This document shows positions 1-9,186 of a stretch of 64,000 bases of DNA, piece after piece; within the stretch, counting starts at the first letter, position 1, and every line of letters begins with the position of its first letter. A model generated the notes under the pieces. The model was given only the letters and a program-made list of their open reading frames with translations, was not told where the DNA came from and made no database searches. The position numbers and the translations under genes are program-made. Where the stretch lies: the NCBI RefSeq assembly GCF_024679095.1, contig NW_026111663.1, forward strand, positions 319,501 through 383,500. The letters are read 5' to 3'. The stretch is from Eriocheir sinensis. Its lineage: Eukaryota; Arthropoda; Malacostraca; Decapoda; Varunidae.

Positions 1-339
1 TGCAACTCACCTTGCCGTCCCCTTAAGCATGGTTGGGGACATGTTCGAGATCCTCTCTCAGCTCAGCTTCTTAAGCGTGTTCTTCGTAACGCTCACCTCC
101 GGCTTCAGGTCCTCGCAGCTCAGGGCGCGAATACGTTCCCCGGGTTCATTGCATCCACGGCAGTTGGCTCCGCAGTTTCCTAAACTCTGCCTCTTAAAAG
201 CCTCTAGCTAAGAATGAGCGCTTCGTTCACCGTCCCCAAACCATTGGTCTTACCAGCTTGGTACCTACAAAGGGAAGCTTATCAAATTCAAATATTTATT
301 AGAACAGGTTGGGGGAAGGTACAGAGAGGGGGGGTGGGC

Positions 340-416
340 GTACAGTCGACGATAGAGAGTAGTGTCACGGTTTTCAGAATGTTTAGCCTGGTGGCGGTAT
401 CTGGCAACTATACCAC
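340..416 (+). repeat. Left arm of a ~77-bp inverted repeat
   Basis: This arm reads GTACAGTCGACGATAGAGAG and onward. It pairs, in inverted orientation, with 1520-1598. The arms share the blocks ATAGAGAGTAGTG, CAG-A-TTT-G and ATCTGGCAAC, with scattered mismatches. The pair could be the termini of an old 1.26-kb DNA element or two copies of a short repeat in opposite orientation. No gene is seen in 1-339. Confidence 0.6.
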
Positions 417-587
417 GGTGACTCATTCACCGGTGATGTTAGTGACGCGTTTCAGTGTGTACCGTGTGTGTGTGACCGTGAAATTATAATACTGTATAAT
501 ATTATATTATATTATAATATAATGTAGTTATAAATATACCAGATTACATTAATTCAATTTAGAAATGCGATAATGAATGTCTTCTAC

Positions 588-614
588 ATGATGATGATGA
601 TGATGATGATGATG
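588..614. repeat. (ATG)n microsatellite
   Basis: About nine ATG/GAT units, seen directly. The flanking 417-587 and 615-865 are AT-rich and hold no recognisable gene. Confidence 0.9.
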
Positions 615-864
615 GCGAGGTCACGAACAGTCTGAAACACTTTTTCTTATTAAACTTTGAAAATACCGTGTGCAATGCTGTCCTTCACAGAGGCAGGCAG
701 TGACTAATGCTCCTGAGTCCTTACCGTCAAACAGCAAACAGGCTTGAGGGTCTGCTTAACTCGCAGCCTTAATTCCCGTCACTATAAAGCCTCAAAGACA
801 ATTCAGATCATCAAAAATCTAAAATTATTTCTCCGTGAAGATTACGTAATATCTAAGTATAAAT

Positions 865-865
<1 letters not shown>

Positions 866-906
<41 letters not shown>
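866..906. repeat. (GT)n microsatellite
   Basis: An uninterrupted run of about 20 GT dinucleotides. Confidence 0.95.
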
Positions 907-907
<1 letters not shown>

Positions 908-960
908 GTTGACTAGTTGACCCCTTGTCGCTGATGGACATGTCTCCCGTCCCCACCCAG

Positions 961-1035
<75 letters not shown>
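961..1035. repeat. (TC)n microsatellite
   Basis: About 37 TC dinucleotides. Between this run and 1519 there is AT-rich sequence with only short, uninformative open frames. Confidence 0.95.
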
Positions 1036-1039
<4 letters not shown>

Positions 1040-1519
1040 AGGTATTGAAAATTATACGTTTCCACAGCCACTGACGTGACAGCTCAACGGCAGTGCCTGC
1101 GGACATAAGGGCTTTGATAGAATACCGCTGCTCCAGCCAAGGCCCGCGGTCGACGGCGCCATCATGTGAACGTTTATAGCCTATTATTACGTATAATTTT
1201 TTTTTTATAAAGAACAAGATCTCGGCTGTCAGGAATTTTTTGTTTTTTGGTTTAAAGGCATAACAATCTTCCCTATAAGTGCAGTATATTTTTAAATGTA
1301 TCATAGTTTGATAAACAACTTAGAGTTGCTCTTGACTAAATTTGAATGAAACTAAAAGCTCGTGTCAAAATGTAGCGACAGAGCCTAAAGAAAAAAATAT
1401 TAAGCGTTAGCGACGGGCACTTTTGATAAATATCCATCTTAAAATTATGTAGAGTGCACCTGTGACCACCAATCACCACAACAGTACGATTTCGATAGGA
1501 TATAATAATTTTCATGTCG

Positions 1520-1598
1520 CGTGGAGAGGTTGCCAGATGTCGCTTTCTGAACGAAACTTACTGGACAGTGTGTCACTACTCTCTATAGCCGACTGTAC
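1520..1598 (-). repeat. Right arm of inverted repeat with 340-416
   Basis: The reverse complement matches 340-416 in the blocks GTACAGTCG, ATAGAGAGTAGTG and ATCTGGCAAC. The arm lies directly left of a SINE head at 1645. Confidence 0.6.
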
Positions 1599-1644
1599 AT
1601 ACAATGTAAATTTAAAGATATAAATATAAATATCTATACACAGT

Positions 1645-1855
1645 GTAGTGCGGCGACGGCCTGATGAACGAGCCTCCCATAACCCACTTAGCCAGTGGGG
1701 TACCTCTTTGGCCGACTCGGTAAGGAGTGGCTCTCCCGTCACGCTGGTCGCGGGTTCAATCCCAGGCAGCCGGGGAATACCCTCACTCTTGATTAATTTC
1801 TCGTGTTATTTCGATACACGCAGAGGCCGTGTTGAGAAATAGGAAGGATAGAAAA
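1645..1855 (+). mobile_element. tRNA-derived SINE, copy 1
   Basis: The head carries a polymerase III box A-like block at about 1716-1730 (CGGTAAGGAGTGG) and a box B at 1752-1763 (GGGTTCAATCCC), spaced as in a tRNA. A related head and body occur at 25,695-25,900, including the shared leader GTAGTGC-GCGAC, the segment GAGCCTCCCATAAC and the tail GATTAATTTCT. The recurrence and the extra non-tRNA tail argue for a SINE rather than a functional tRNA gene. The parent tRNA is not identified here. Confidence 0.75.
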
Positions 1856-1878
1856 AATAAGCTCGCGGGGCATTACAG

Positions 1879-3301
1879 TAGCGTGGAAAATAGAGAAAAT
1901 ATTAAATTAAATTAAATAAATAATTAAAGCTACATCCCTTTTCATGACAACCACTAGGGTTATGATGGTATGTGGTAGCGTGGTAGTTGTCGAGCGCTGG
2001 TCCCGGATGTTAAGGCCTCAGAACAAGTGAACACTCGTTCCGAAGTTTGTGACCAGAAGGGCGTTACTTGTGTGGTTAATTATGGAAGGTGGGAGGATTT
2101 CCGTGGGAACCACATTTTGAGACAGCATTAAGAAACTGGATGGTGATAATGTACTATGGAGGGGATGTGTGTATGGTTCAGTAATTTCCAATGAGCAGCA
2201 AAACAGGCTCCAAATGAAAACTCAGTAAGGTTATATATAAATATGTATTTGGTTTATTTGCAAAGGTTAGCGGAGTACTAATAAAAATATGAAAAAAAAT
2301 GCATGACCGACAGGCTGTAGGCCTCTAAGCTAGCTAGCTACCGGGCACAAGGGAGATTTGGGGAATACACAGAATGCTTAGCTCTAGTTGCTGGATGCGG
2401 AGGAGGAGGAGCTGGCGTGAGTGTCGGGCTCGGCAGAGGACGTCCACGATGGGAATGGGCGGTCCTGGTGCTGGATAGACGGGCGCCGCTTGATGTGGAG
2501 ATGGAGCGGCTCGGGTGGTGTGAAGAGGCGGGCGCCCTTTGATGTAGGGAGCAGCTTGGGGCAGTGGTATTTCGGCCCCCAGGACAGTCGAGGGGCAGGT
2601 TACCCCGCCATACAAGTTCCCATCCTGTAGTCCGTCTCACCCCGCAGGCCGTGGGTGGTTTTCCGGGGGGGGGGGCTGAGTGGAGAGATGGACACCGCTC
2701 TCACTCCACTCCAACTCGCTGCCTTTCCTTGCTAGGGCTGCTGCTCGTCTCCTGCTAGCCCGCCTCACACAGCAGGCCGTGGGTGGTGTGTGCGTCCTCC
2801 AAGCTTCTGGCTTGCTGCCGTGGTGCTCGTCTTCTCTCTTCTCTCCCGCTTCTGGCTTGCTGCAGTGATGCTTATCTCCTCACTTCTCTCAAGCTTCTGG
2901 TGCTCTTCCTCCTCCCCCTCGCTTACTCATCAGCTTCTCTCCTCCATCACGTGATCTTTTAACCCCGCATTACTGACTCACCCCTACCTATCTAACTAAC
3001 TAGTTATTGGTTTCTTGGAGGGGTTCGAGGCTTTGAGATGAGGGATTTCAGTAACTCGTTCATATATTCGCTCATTCGCTCGCCGTGTTATCTTCTCATA
3101 ACCTTTTACGCACTTACATTCCTCAGCTACCCATTCACTCTTTCACTCATTCACTCACTCACTCACGCTCCCACTCGCTCACACTTACTCACTGTCACTC
3201 ACCGACTTACATTCTCTCGTTCATTCATGCACTCGCTTACACTTACTCTGTTACTCACTGACTTACTCACATTCTCGTTCACTCACATTCGGACCGTTAC
3301 A
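1879..3301 (-). repeat. 3' LTR (left copy)
   Basis: About 1.42 kb, nearly identical to 9187-10645, ending CCGTTACA at the inner side. A minus-strand AATAAA (2253-2258) could be the polyadenylation signal. The LTR ends on the right in low-complexity CACTCACT motifs. Open frames on both strands within it recur only because the LTR recurs, and I do not call them genes. Confidence 0.9.
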
Positions 3302-3844
3302 CGGCTCCCTCCTTCCTGAGACTGAAATCCCTTTCTCAAAGTCTCTAACCCATGGGTAACATGTCTAAAAACATTCACATTTCTTCTCTCTCCAAATAAA
3401 ACATAGTTACATCATATATAAAACATCCTACTAAACATTAAAAAAAAATACATTACTAGATTATTTAAGGGTCACAAAAAAAATTTGGTTTTCAATCGCG
3501 GCCAACCATATAGTACTACATTATTCCATAATATAGGCACGAGTGCCTTGGGGTCTCATCAGGACCCGGCATCCTGGTAGGGTGTCAGGTGTGTACCTCC
3601 CACCTCCTCCTGGCATCCGGGGTTGCGTGGTAGGGCCTTTCCAGCCCCTTCTCCACACATTCTGCAGGGAGCCCAGGTCGTCCCAGATATTCCTGGTGGG
3701 GTTGACGAGGTTCTTCTGGGTCCCCATGCTTCCTCGGGTTTCGCTGACCCTGGATGCGGGAGAGATTTCCCAGTGCCGCTCTGCACTGCAACAAAGAGGG
3801 TTCATTACTGTCCTGCACCGCACAACTCTGTCCCAGGAGCCTAC
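3302..3844 (-). other. Element region between integrase and 3' LTR, with polypurine tract
   Basis: On the minus strand a purine-rich tract AGGAAGGAGGGAG sits at about 3304-3318, directly before the 3' LTR. This is the expected plus-strand primer. The rest holds overlapping open frames up to 100 codons in all phases but no recognisable env or other family. A diverged copy persists in the deleted element at 28,649-29,230, so the region is an ancestral part of the family. Confidence 0.6.
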
Positions 3845-5158
3845 CTAAACTTCCTCTATTAGCCTTCGGGGCGGCCTTCTTTCCCTCGTGGGACGTTGTT
3901 CAACTTCGTCCTCATCACTGTCGTCCACCGGTGGTACGAGCACTTCCTCCTGTTCGATGAGGATTTGTTCTTTTCCTACATATGGTTTTATTTTTTCGGC
4001 CGCACGTTGTATTTGTGTTCCATTGAAAACATTCTCTAGCACATATGCACTTCCATCCCTAAGTATTTCTTTAACTTTGTACGGACGTAACCACTTCACT
4101 CCCAACTTCCGCTGTACCAAGGACTCGCCTTGTTCCTTTTTCACCCACACCAAACTGTTAAGTTCTACCCTCTGATTAGTTCTCCCTCGATTAGCCTTGT
4201 CTCGCCACTTTTGTGCTCTCTCCCTATTAGTTTCTTTAACCACCTCATGCGCGATTTTTATGTCCGCGTCGTCATCGTCTTGTGGTAAGGGCGCACTTAC
4301 ACTTCGTGGCGCGTAACGAGAGAACATTAGGTAGAACGGTTGCTCCCCGGTGGTTTCGTGCACTGCCGCGTTTAGGACTGTCTGGCACTGCCCGAGATAG
4401 TTTGGCCACCGGTGGGGGTGTCCTCGGCACAACGTAGCTAGGACTGATTTCATTGTTCTGTGCATCCGTTCTGAGATAGAGTTGCCTTGGGGATGGTAAG
4501 GAGTGCTGAACACCAACTGGGTGCCCATTCTGGTACATAGGTCTTTGACAATGGTTGCGTGGAACTCGCGCGCATTGTCCGTTAAGAGCACTGTCGGTAC
4601 CCCAAAATCTCCCATGTACGTTTGCAAACCCTTCACTACCTCCTCCGCTAACCTTGATCTCATCTTTATAAATTTTACATACCTAGAGTAGTGATCTATA
4701 AGCGTCAGGACATATCGATGTCCGCTGTTGCTCGTGTGCATATCTGTGATGTCCATACTAATTCTCTCATGGGGTTTATTACATGGTGGAAGCTCTTGCC
4801 ATTGCATTTGAAGGCCCCTAGCAGTTTTGAGTTGCTGACAAGTTATACATTCTTTAATATGTTTTATCATATCTGCTCTCAAGTTGGGCCAGCAAAAATA
4901 GTCTTCTGCCTTGAGGGCAGATTTGAGAAAACCTAAATGACCCGACTCTCTCTCATGTGCAAAACTTAGAGCCTGCCGCCTTAATTCATTTGGTATTACC
5001 AGGGTGTACAATATGGTGTTGTCTTTCTTCCTGCGGGTGGAGTATAATATTTCATCCTCGATGTTAAATTGTGCGAGGGTTGCCCTAGGGTATTTTGAGC
5101 GTGGGATACATCCTCCCTCTAAATACTGTCTCATCTCCCTCCACCTTGGTTCCTGCAT
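3845..5158 (-). CDS. pol (integrase): Retrotransposon integrase domain (3' part of pol)
   Basis: 437 codons from the Met at 5158. The N-terminal H-H-C-C zinc-binding block is visible (HERESGHLGF ... CITCQQ), then the DDE catalytic core. The first Asp is in SMDITDMHTS, the second in LLTDNAREF and the Glu in PQGNSISERMHRT. A basic, proline-rich C-terminal tail ends RRPPRRLIEEV. It would join the element cDNA to the host chromosome. The same frame continues upstream of the Met for 20 codons to a TAG at 5216-5218, and beyond it is RNase H. The true N-terminus of the polyprotein is therefore further upstream and 5158 is only the first internal Met. The core motifs are intact. Confidence 0.9.
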   Translation of the reverse strand: MQEPRWREMRQYLEGGCIPRSKYPRATLAQFNIEDEILYSTRRKKDNTILYTLVIPNELRRQALSFAHERESGHLGFLKSALKAEDYFCWPNLRADMIKHIKECITCQQLKTARGLQMQWQELPPCNKPHERISMDITDMHTSNSGHRYVLTLIDHYSRYVKFIKMRSRLAEEVVKGLQTYMGDFGVPTVLLTDNAREFHATIVKDLCTRMGTQLVFSTPYHPQGNSISERMHRTMKSVLATLCRGHPHRWPNYLGQCQTVLNAAVHETTGEQPFYLMFSRYAPRSVSAPLPQDDDDADIKIAHEVVKETNRERAQKWRDKANRGRTNQRVELNSLVWVKKEQGESLVQRKLGVKWLRPYKVKEILRDGSAYVLENVFNGTQIQRAAEKIKPYVGKEQILIEQEEVLVPPVDDSDEDEVEQRPTRERRPPRRLIEEV

Positions 5159-5215
5159 TTGCAGCTGGCTAAACTCTTCTCTTGTTTTCCCCAGAAATAA
5201 CTCACTTTGGCCGCC

Positions 5216-7417
5216 CTAAGGTCTTATGGGTCTTACTGGGCGACTTAATTGGTCAGCCACCACGTTCTTTTTCCCTGATATGTAATCAATTGAAAAATGG
5301 TAATCCCTCATTTCTAAAATCCACCGATTCATGCGGGGTGATTTAGTTTTTTGCCTAAAGATGGAGACTAGCGGTTGGTGATCTGTCCGCACAAATACTT
5401 TCGTGCCCCACAGGAAATGGTGGAACTGGCGACATGCCAATACTATAGCTAAAGCTTCCCTGTCGGTGGTTGAATACCTCATTTCTGCCGGACGAAGTTT
5501 TTTGGAAAAATAACCGATGACCCTGGGTAAATTATTATCATCGATTTGCATTAGCACAGCACCCACATGGGTGAGGCTGGCATCTGTTTCTAGGATGAAG
5601 CTTCTTGACATATCTGCCCGTCCTAGGATGGGGGCTGCTATTAATTTCCCTTTCAGGGTCTCGAAAGCCTGCTGACACTCTGCTGACCATTCGAATTGTA
5701 ATCCCTTTTGGGTTAAGTTAGTTAAGGGAGCGGCTAGTTTCGAGAATTGCCCAATGTGTCGTCTGTAAAATGAACACATTCCCAGGAATCTGCGGGTTTC
5801 TTTAACGGTTGTTGGGGCTTTCATTTTCTCAATTGCTTCGATGTTTTTAGGGTCCGGTCGATATCCTTCCCGAGAGACTACATGCCCTAAGAATTTGACT
5901 TCCTTTTGCCCAATGTTACATTTTGATAGGTTCAACTTGATTCCTACCCCTCCCATGTGCTCGAAGGTCTCATGGAGTCTACTGAGAAGGGTATTAAAGT
6001 CAGGTGCACTTATGATCACGTCGTCTAAGTAAGTCTTTATCCATTCCGCCTTTAAGAGGGGTGCAAGGGCGGTTTGTAACTGTCTACTAAAAATAGCTGG
6101 GGAACAAGACAAGCCAAAGGGTAACCTTTTAAATCGGTATAGATTAATCCCCTCAGTAAATGTGGTTAAATCCCGGCTTGGTTCATCTAAAAGCACTTGA
6201 TAGTATGCATCTTTCATATCTAACGTGGCATAGTATTGCTGTCCCGACACTCTCTCTACTAGTTCCTCAAGTTTTGGTAGAGGGTGTATGTCTACTGCTA
6301 AATGAGTGTTAACCTTGCGGTAATCTAGGCACATTCTTTTCTCGCCGGACGGTTTACTAACCAGAACTATTGGTGACAACCAGGCGGCGGTAGAGGGTTC
6401 TATTATGTCTCTCTGCGCTAGGTCCTCTATAATCTCTCCTATTAGCTCCTTTGCTTTTTCTGGGTATCTATAAATGGGGGCCCTGCATGGTACGGGATTC
6501 TCGACATTAATGTGGGCTGGGGGCGCTGTTATCAAGCCTAACTCATTTTTGTCTACCATAAATAACAACTCGTGGCGCCGTATTATTTGGAATAATTTAT
6601 GTTTCTGCTCTTCATCTAAGTGAGTCCAATCTCTTTCGCTTAATATGGTGTTTAATTTGTCTCCTCTGGACATTTTCCCTGGGACCGCGTCATTTTCGGG
6701 CCCCATCGACTCGCTGATCGTGGTTTTTAAGCATTTTGCCTCCGGAAACTCTTCCAGGTTACTGTTTATTATTTCATAACGTGCCAGGAATACCCCCTGA
6801 TGTAGTGTTAGGTCTAATTTACTATTATTGATCATTGGGAGGAAGATGGTTTTTTCCTCGGTTACCTCCGTAATGAGAGGCAACCCTCCTTGCACGTTCT
6901 TATGTTCCGGGTCAACCACCAGGGTAGTACCAGGTGCTTCATCCACTTTGATTTCCCTCATAGCAGCACTGAAAGGTGGTAATTTTAATTTTGCTCTTAG
7001 TCTCACGAAAGCTTTGGCCGGGGAAGATTTGTGGGTGGCAATGGATTGGATCTTTATGTGCGTCACCTTCCCGTAGCGATGTTCATGATATTTAAGTGGG
7101 TAGGTGACATTATTCCAGGTAATTCTCTTGTTTCGGTGGTCAAGGGTTAGGGTTATTCTTCCCAGGGCATTCATGCCCAACAACAAGGCTGGTTCTAAGT
7201 AATTATCGGGTACGATGGCTAGGGGTACCTCTAAAGGTTGGTTGTCACCAACTATGATGGAGGTAGTGGTTTGCCCTAGGATTCTGAGTTTCTTCCCTGT
7301 GATACCCTGTAATTGCGGGATGGTTTTTCCTGTAACTACCTTGAGATTGAGTTGTTGCACCACACTCTCTTTGATTAGTGACATTTCGCTACCAGTGTCG
7401 AGCAGGGCCTCTAGCAT
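5216..7417 (-). CDS. pol: Retrotransposon pol: aspartic protease, reverse transcriptase, RNase H
   Basis: 733 codons. An aspartic protease opens the frame (LLDTGSEMSL at residues ~5-14). The RT core follows, with LDMKDAYYQV (motif A), FKRLPFGLSCSPAIF and YLDDVI as the catalytic pair of aspartates. RNase H begins near ILETDASLTHVGAVLM, with TDREALAIVLACRQF and RTDHQPL. It ends ADQLSRPVRPIRP followed by TAG. It makes element cDNA in virus-like particles. The frame is open upstream of the Met to a TGA at 7466-7468, which is also the gag stop, so gag and pol are in the same phase. Length and order fit Ty3/Gypsy pol. No frameshift is visible inside. Confidence 0.92.
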   Translation of the reverse strand: MLEALLDTGSEMSLIKESVVQQLNLKVVTGKTIPQLQGITGKKLRILGQTTTSIIVGDNQPLEVPLAIVPDNYLEPALLLGMNALGRITLTLDHRNKRITWNNVTYPLKYHEHRYGKVTHIKIQSIATHKSSPAKAFVRLRAKLKLPPFSAAMREIKVDEAPGTTLVVDPEHKNVQGGLPLITEVTEEKTIFLPMINNSKLDLTLHQGVFLARYEIINSNLEEFPEAKCLKTTISESMGPENDAVPGKMSRGDKLNTILSERDWTHLDEEQKHKLFQIIRRHELLFMVDKNELGLITAPPAHINVENPVPCRAPIYRYPEKAKELIGEIIEDLAQRDIIEPSTAAWLSPIVLVSKPSGEKRMCLDYRKVNTHLAVDIHPLPKLEELVERVSGQQYYATLDMKDAYYQVLLDEPSRDLTTFTEGINLYRFKRLPFGLSCSPAIFSRQLQTALAPLLKAEWIKTYLDDVIISAPDFNTLLSRLHETFEHMGGVGIKLNLSKCNIGQKEVKFLGHVVSREGYRPDPKNIEAIEKMKAPTTVKETRRFLGMCSFYRRHIGQFSKLAAPLTNLTQKGLQFEWSAECQQAFETLKGKLIAAPILGRADMSRSFILETDASLTHVGAVLMQIDDNNLPRVIGYFSKKLRPAEMRYSTTDREALAIVLACRQFHHFLWGTKVFVRTDHQPLVSIFRQKTKSPRMNRWILEMRDYHFSIDYISGKKNVVADQLSRPVRPIRP

Positions 7418-7465
7418 ATGGCTTTTGATGTTGACTGTGATTATTGGGGACCTAGCTTGCGCCAG

Positions 7466-8296
7466 TCACCGTGTCTGAAAGGTCTTCCTTCCTGGACAAC
7501 CAGGGTACCCTCTTCGGCAGTTCATCCTCAAACAATCAAAACACGAACCGGGAAGCGGATTCTTAAAACATGACTGCACGTCGTGTGTTGTGGACCTACA
7601 ATACGGGCAGTACACGGATGTCCTCTCTCGAGGTTGTTTCTTTTGCTCTTCCCACCGCTCTAGTCTGCGCTCGATTCGATCGAGATAGGAGGCTAAGGCG
7701 GTAGGTTCGGCCAAGGATTCAGCCTTCGGGGATGTTACTGGTGATGCTCCCGTGCCTGATGCACCAGCTGGTGGAGCGTCGTCCGTCACCATAAAGACAC
7801 AGTCTTTTTTCCTTGCTAGGGCTACTAGTCGTTCCACCTCTAGTTTTTCCATAAAGGTGTCGAGTGGCACATGATTATCCATATATATTTCTAGCCTGTC
7901 TCTACTATCTCGAGGCATTCCCTTTAGCAACTTTGTTTTTATCAACTTTTCCCTCTTTGGCACTTCGCCTGGATTTGATTTTACCTCCAGGAGTGCGAAT
8001 TTGCATTTAAGTTGGGTGACAAATTCGGTCGCATCGTCCTCGTATGAATATTTTAGAGCATTTAAGGCGTCGAATACCTTTCCTTTACTCTGATCTGTTA
8101 GTTCTTTGATCAGTGATGTCTTCAATTCTTCCCAGTCCACCACGGGGCCATGCTTCAGAGTGCTTTGAATGTAAACTGCTAATTCGGCGTCTATTCGACT
8201 CAAAGCTATTCTTTTTCGATCTTCCCCCCGTGGGGTGCATTGTTCTATCTGGGAAAGGAATACCTCTAATCTGCCTCCTCCTTCTACTCCCTTCAA
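7466..8296 (-). CDS. gag: Retrotransposon gag, capsid and nucleocapsid part
   Basis: 276 codons from a TTG-type listed start. The frame is in fact open further upstream, with a conserved-looking KPRDIPILE stretch before it. The capsid-like region shows KALKY..DATEFVTQLKCKF-type helical spacing, then an Ala/Pro-rich linker and a canonical CX2CX4HX4C zinc knuckle (CPYCRSTTHDVQSC). A second Cys cluster follows (CFDCLRMNC...). It would form the particle and bind RNA. The frame ends in TGA followed by C, and pol continues in the same phase. The N-terminal coiled-coil part lies in another phase (8331-8588), so the gene is broken by a one-base shift between about 8331 and 8385. Confidence 0.82.
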   Translation of the reverse strand: MKGVEGGGRLEVFLSQIEQCTPRGEDRKRIALSRIDAELAVYIQSTLKHGPVVDWEELKTSLIKELTDQSKGKVFDALNALKYSYEDDATEFVTQLKCKFALLEVKSNPGEVPKREKLIKTKLLKGMPRDSRDRLEIYMDNHVPLDTFMEKLEVERLVALARKKDCVFMVTDDAPPAGASGTGASPVTSPKAESLAEPTALASYLDRIERRLERWEEQKKQPRERTSVYCPYCRSTTHDVQSCFKNPLPGSCFDCLRMNCRRGYPGCPGRKTFQTR

Positions 8297-8330
8297 GTGT
8301 CTTCTCTCAAGGATGGGTATGTCCCTTGGT

Positions 8331-8588
8331 TTAAGTAGTGGTTTGGTAGGCGTCTTCTTGGCTTCTACGTAATCGGTCCACTAATTCTAACATTGATGTT
8401 TTTAGAAAATCTACTTCTTCCTCGAGTTCCTCCATTTTCACGGTGTCACCCGCTTGTGGCTCTTTCTTTGACTGTGTTTGTGCCCTAGGGTCTTCCTGGT
8501 CAGTGTCAGTACGCTGTTGGTCTGGGCAGTGTTCACTTTCCCATGGACCCAGCAAGTCAGCTATCTCTTCCTTTACAGTTTTCTCCAT
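8331..8588 (-). pseudogene. gag: Gag N-terminal segment, frameshifted from the rest
   Basis: 85 codons, Met-initiated, acidic, ending in a coiled-coil-like stretch (EELEEEVDFLKTSMLELVDR). It precedes the capsid part of gag but is one base out of phase with it. The two frames overlap at about 8331-8385, so the most economical reading is one gag gene with an indel. A programmed shift cannot be excluded from sequence alone. I base the gag assignment on position and on its heptad-rich composition, not on a specific motif. Confidence 0.6.
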
Positions 8589-8811
8589 TGTGTCAAAGTT
8601 TCCTAAGTTCCCTCAGTATCAATATTTACAGTTTACTCTACTAAAGAGAAGAGAACAATCAAAGCAAACTAATAAAACAAATATATAAAACCCATAAACT
8701 CAAACGAAACCACCTTCGAACACATGAGCAAGGGAGGTTAAGCACTTGTTTGATCGTGATAATTACCGCGCCATTGCAGACTACCACTTTCCATTACTCT
8801 GCGAGAGACTC

Positions 8812-9018
8812 TTACCACGCGCTCGCTCCTTCCACCTCCTCCCTTTCCTCCTCATATACTGCCTGAAGGCAGTCATCCTCAAAGAAATTCCCGGCTTTTC
8901 CTCCCGGGGCACGAAAAATATCTACCTGAATGTCCTGCTCCTCTACCTCCAATTCCCTTTGAATATGACTATTCCCTACAAGTGCTACTCTAAACATGTT
9001 CTCTGGTGTTATGAACAC
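8812..9018 (-). CDS. Leader ORF with SGNH/GDSL-hydrolase-like motif, partial
   Basis: 68 codons, Met-initiated, between the primer site and gag. The start RVALVGNSHIQRELEVE resembles block I of SGNH/GDSL esterases, where the Ser of G-(D/N)-S is the nucleophile. RAPGGKAGNF resembles the following Gly block. The frame stops after 68 residues, well short of a full SGNH fold (about 180-200 residues). The last codons read into GTAAGAG, a good splice donor, so it could be a 5' exon. SGNH domains are known in some CR1-type LINE ORF1 proteins. Finding one at this position in an LTR element is unusual. It could be chance similarity or a captured fragment. Confidence 0.4.
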   Translation of the reverse strand: MFITPENMFRVALVGNSHIQRELEVEEQDIQVDIFRAPGGKAGNFFEDDCLQAVYEEEREEVEGASAW

Positions 9019-9165
9019 AGAAAAAAAAAAGGAAATGCAAACACACCAAAAAATATGTTAAGACTGCAAAGCAATAGGGCAACCAATAATCAGTCAACAG
9101 AAAAAAAAAATTAATTATACTGTCTAGTTAACTCTGCTTCAACACGGGGGAATGGTTCACAGGGA

Positions 9166-9184
9166 AATCCCACCGCTGCCACCA
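9166..9184 (-). other. Primer-binding site, tRNA-Leu type
   Basis: On the minus strand, two bases after the 5' LTR end, the sequence is TGGTGGCAGCGGTGGGATT. This is complementary to a tRNA 3' end of the form ...AATCCCACCGCTGCCACCA. From memory, that is the acceptor end of a eukaryotic tRNA-Leu(AAG). The 19-base match, the CCA complement and the location next to the LTR make this the reverse-transcription primer site. Confidence 0.85.
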
Positions 9185-9186
9185 TA

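Noticed and set aside
1875..1878. ACAG as target duplication of the full LTR element (with 10646-10649)
   Set aside because: It fits only if two terminal bases of the left LTR were lost. The family does make 4-bp duplications (CCTT at the second copy), so it is kept as a possibility, not a call.
2334..2640. Overlapping 93-100-codon Pro/Ser-rich frames, repeated at 9649-10117, 27769-28030 and 29890-30198
   Set aside because: They lie wholly inside LTRs and recur because the LTRs recur. No motif, and different phases are equally open.
3521..3823. Possible env-like frame downstream of integrase
   Set aside because: No signal peptide, membrane segment or cysteine pattern. Three phases overlap, and the homologous part of the deleted element does not keep it open.
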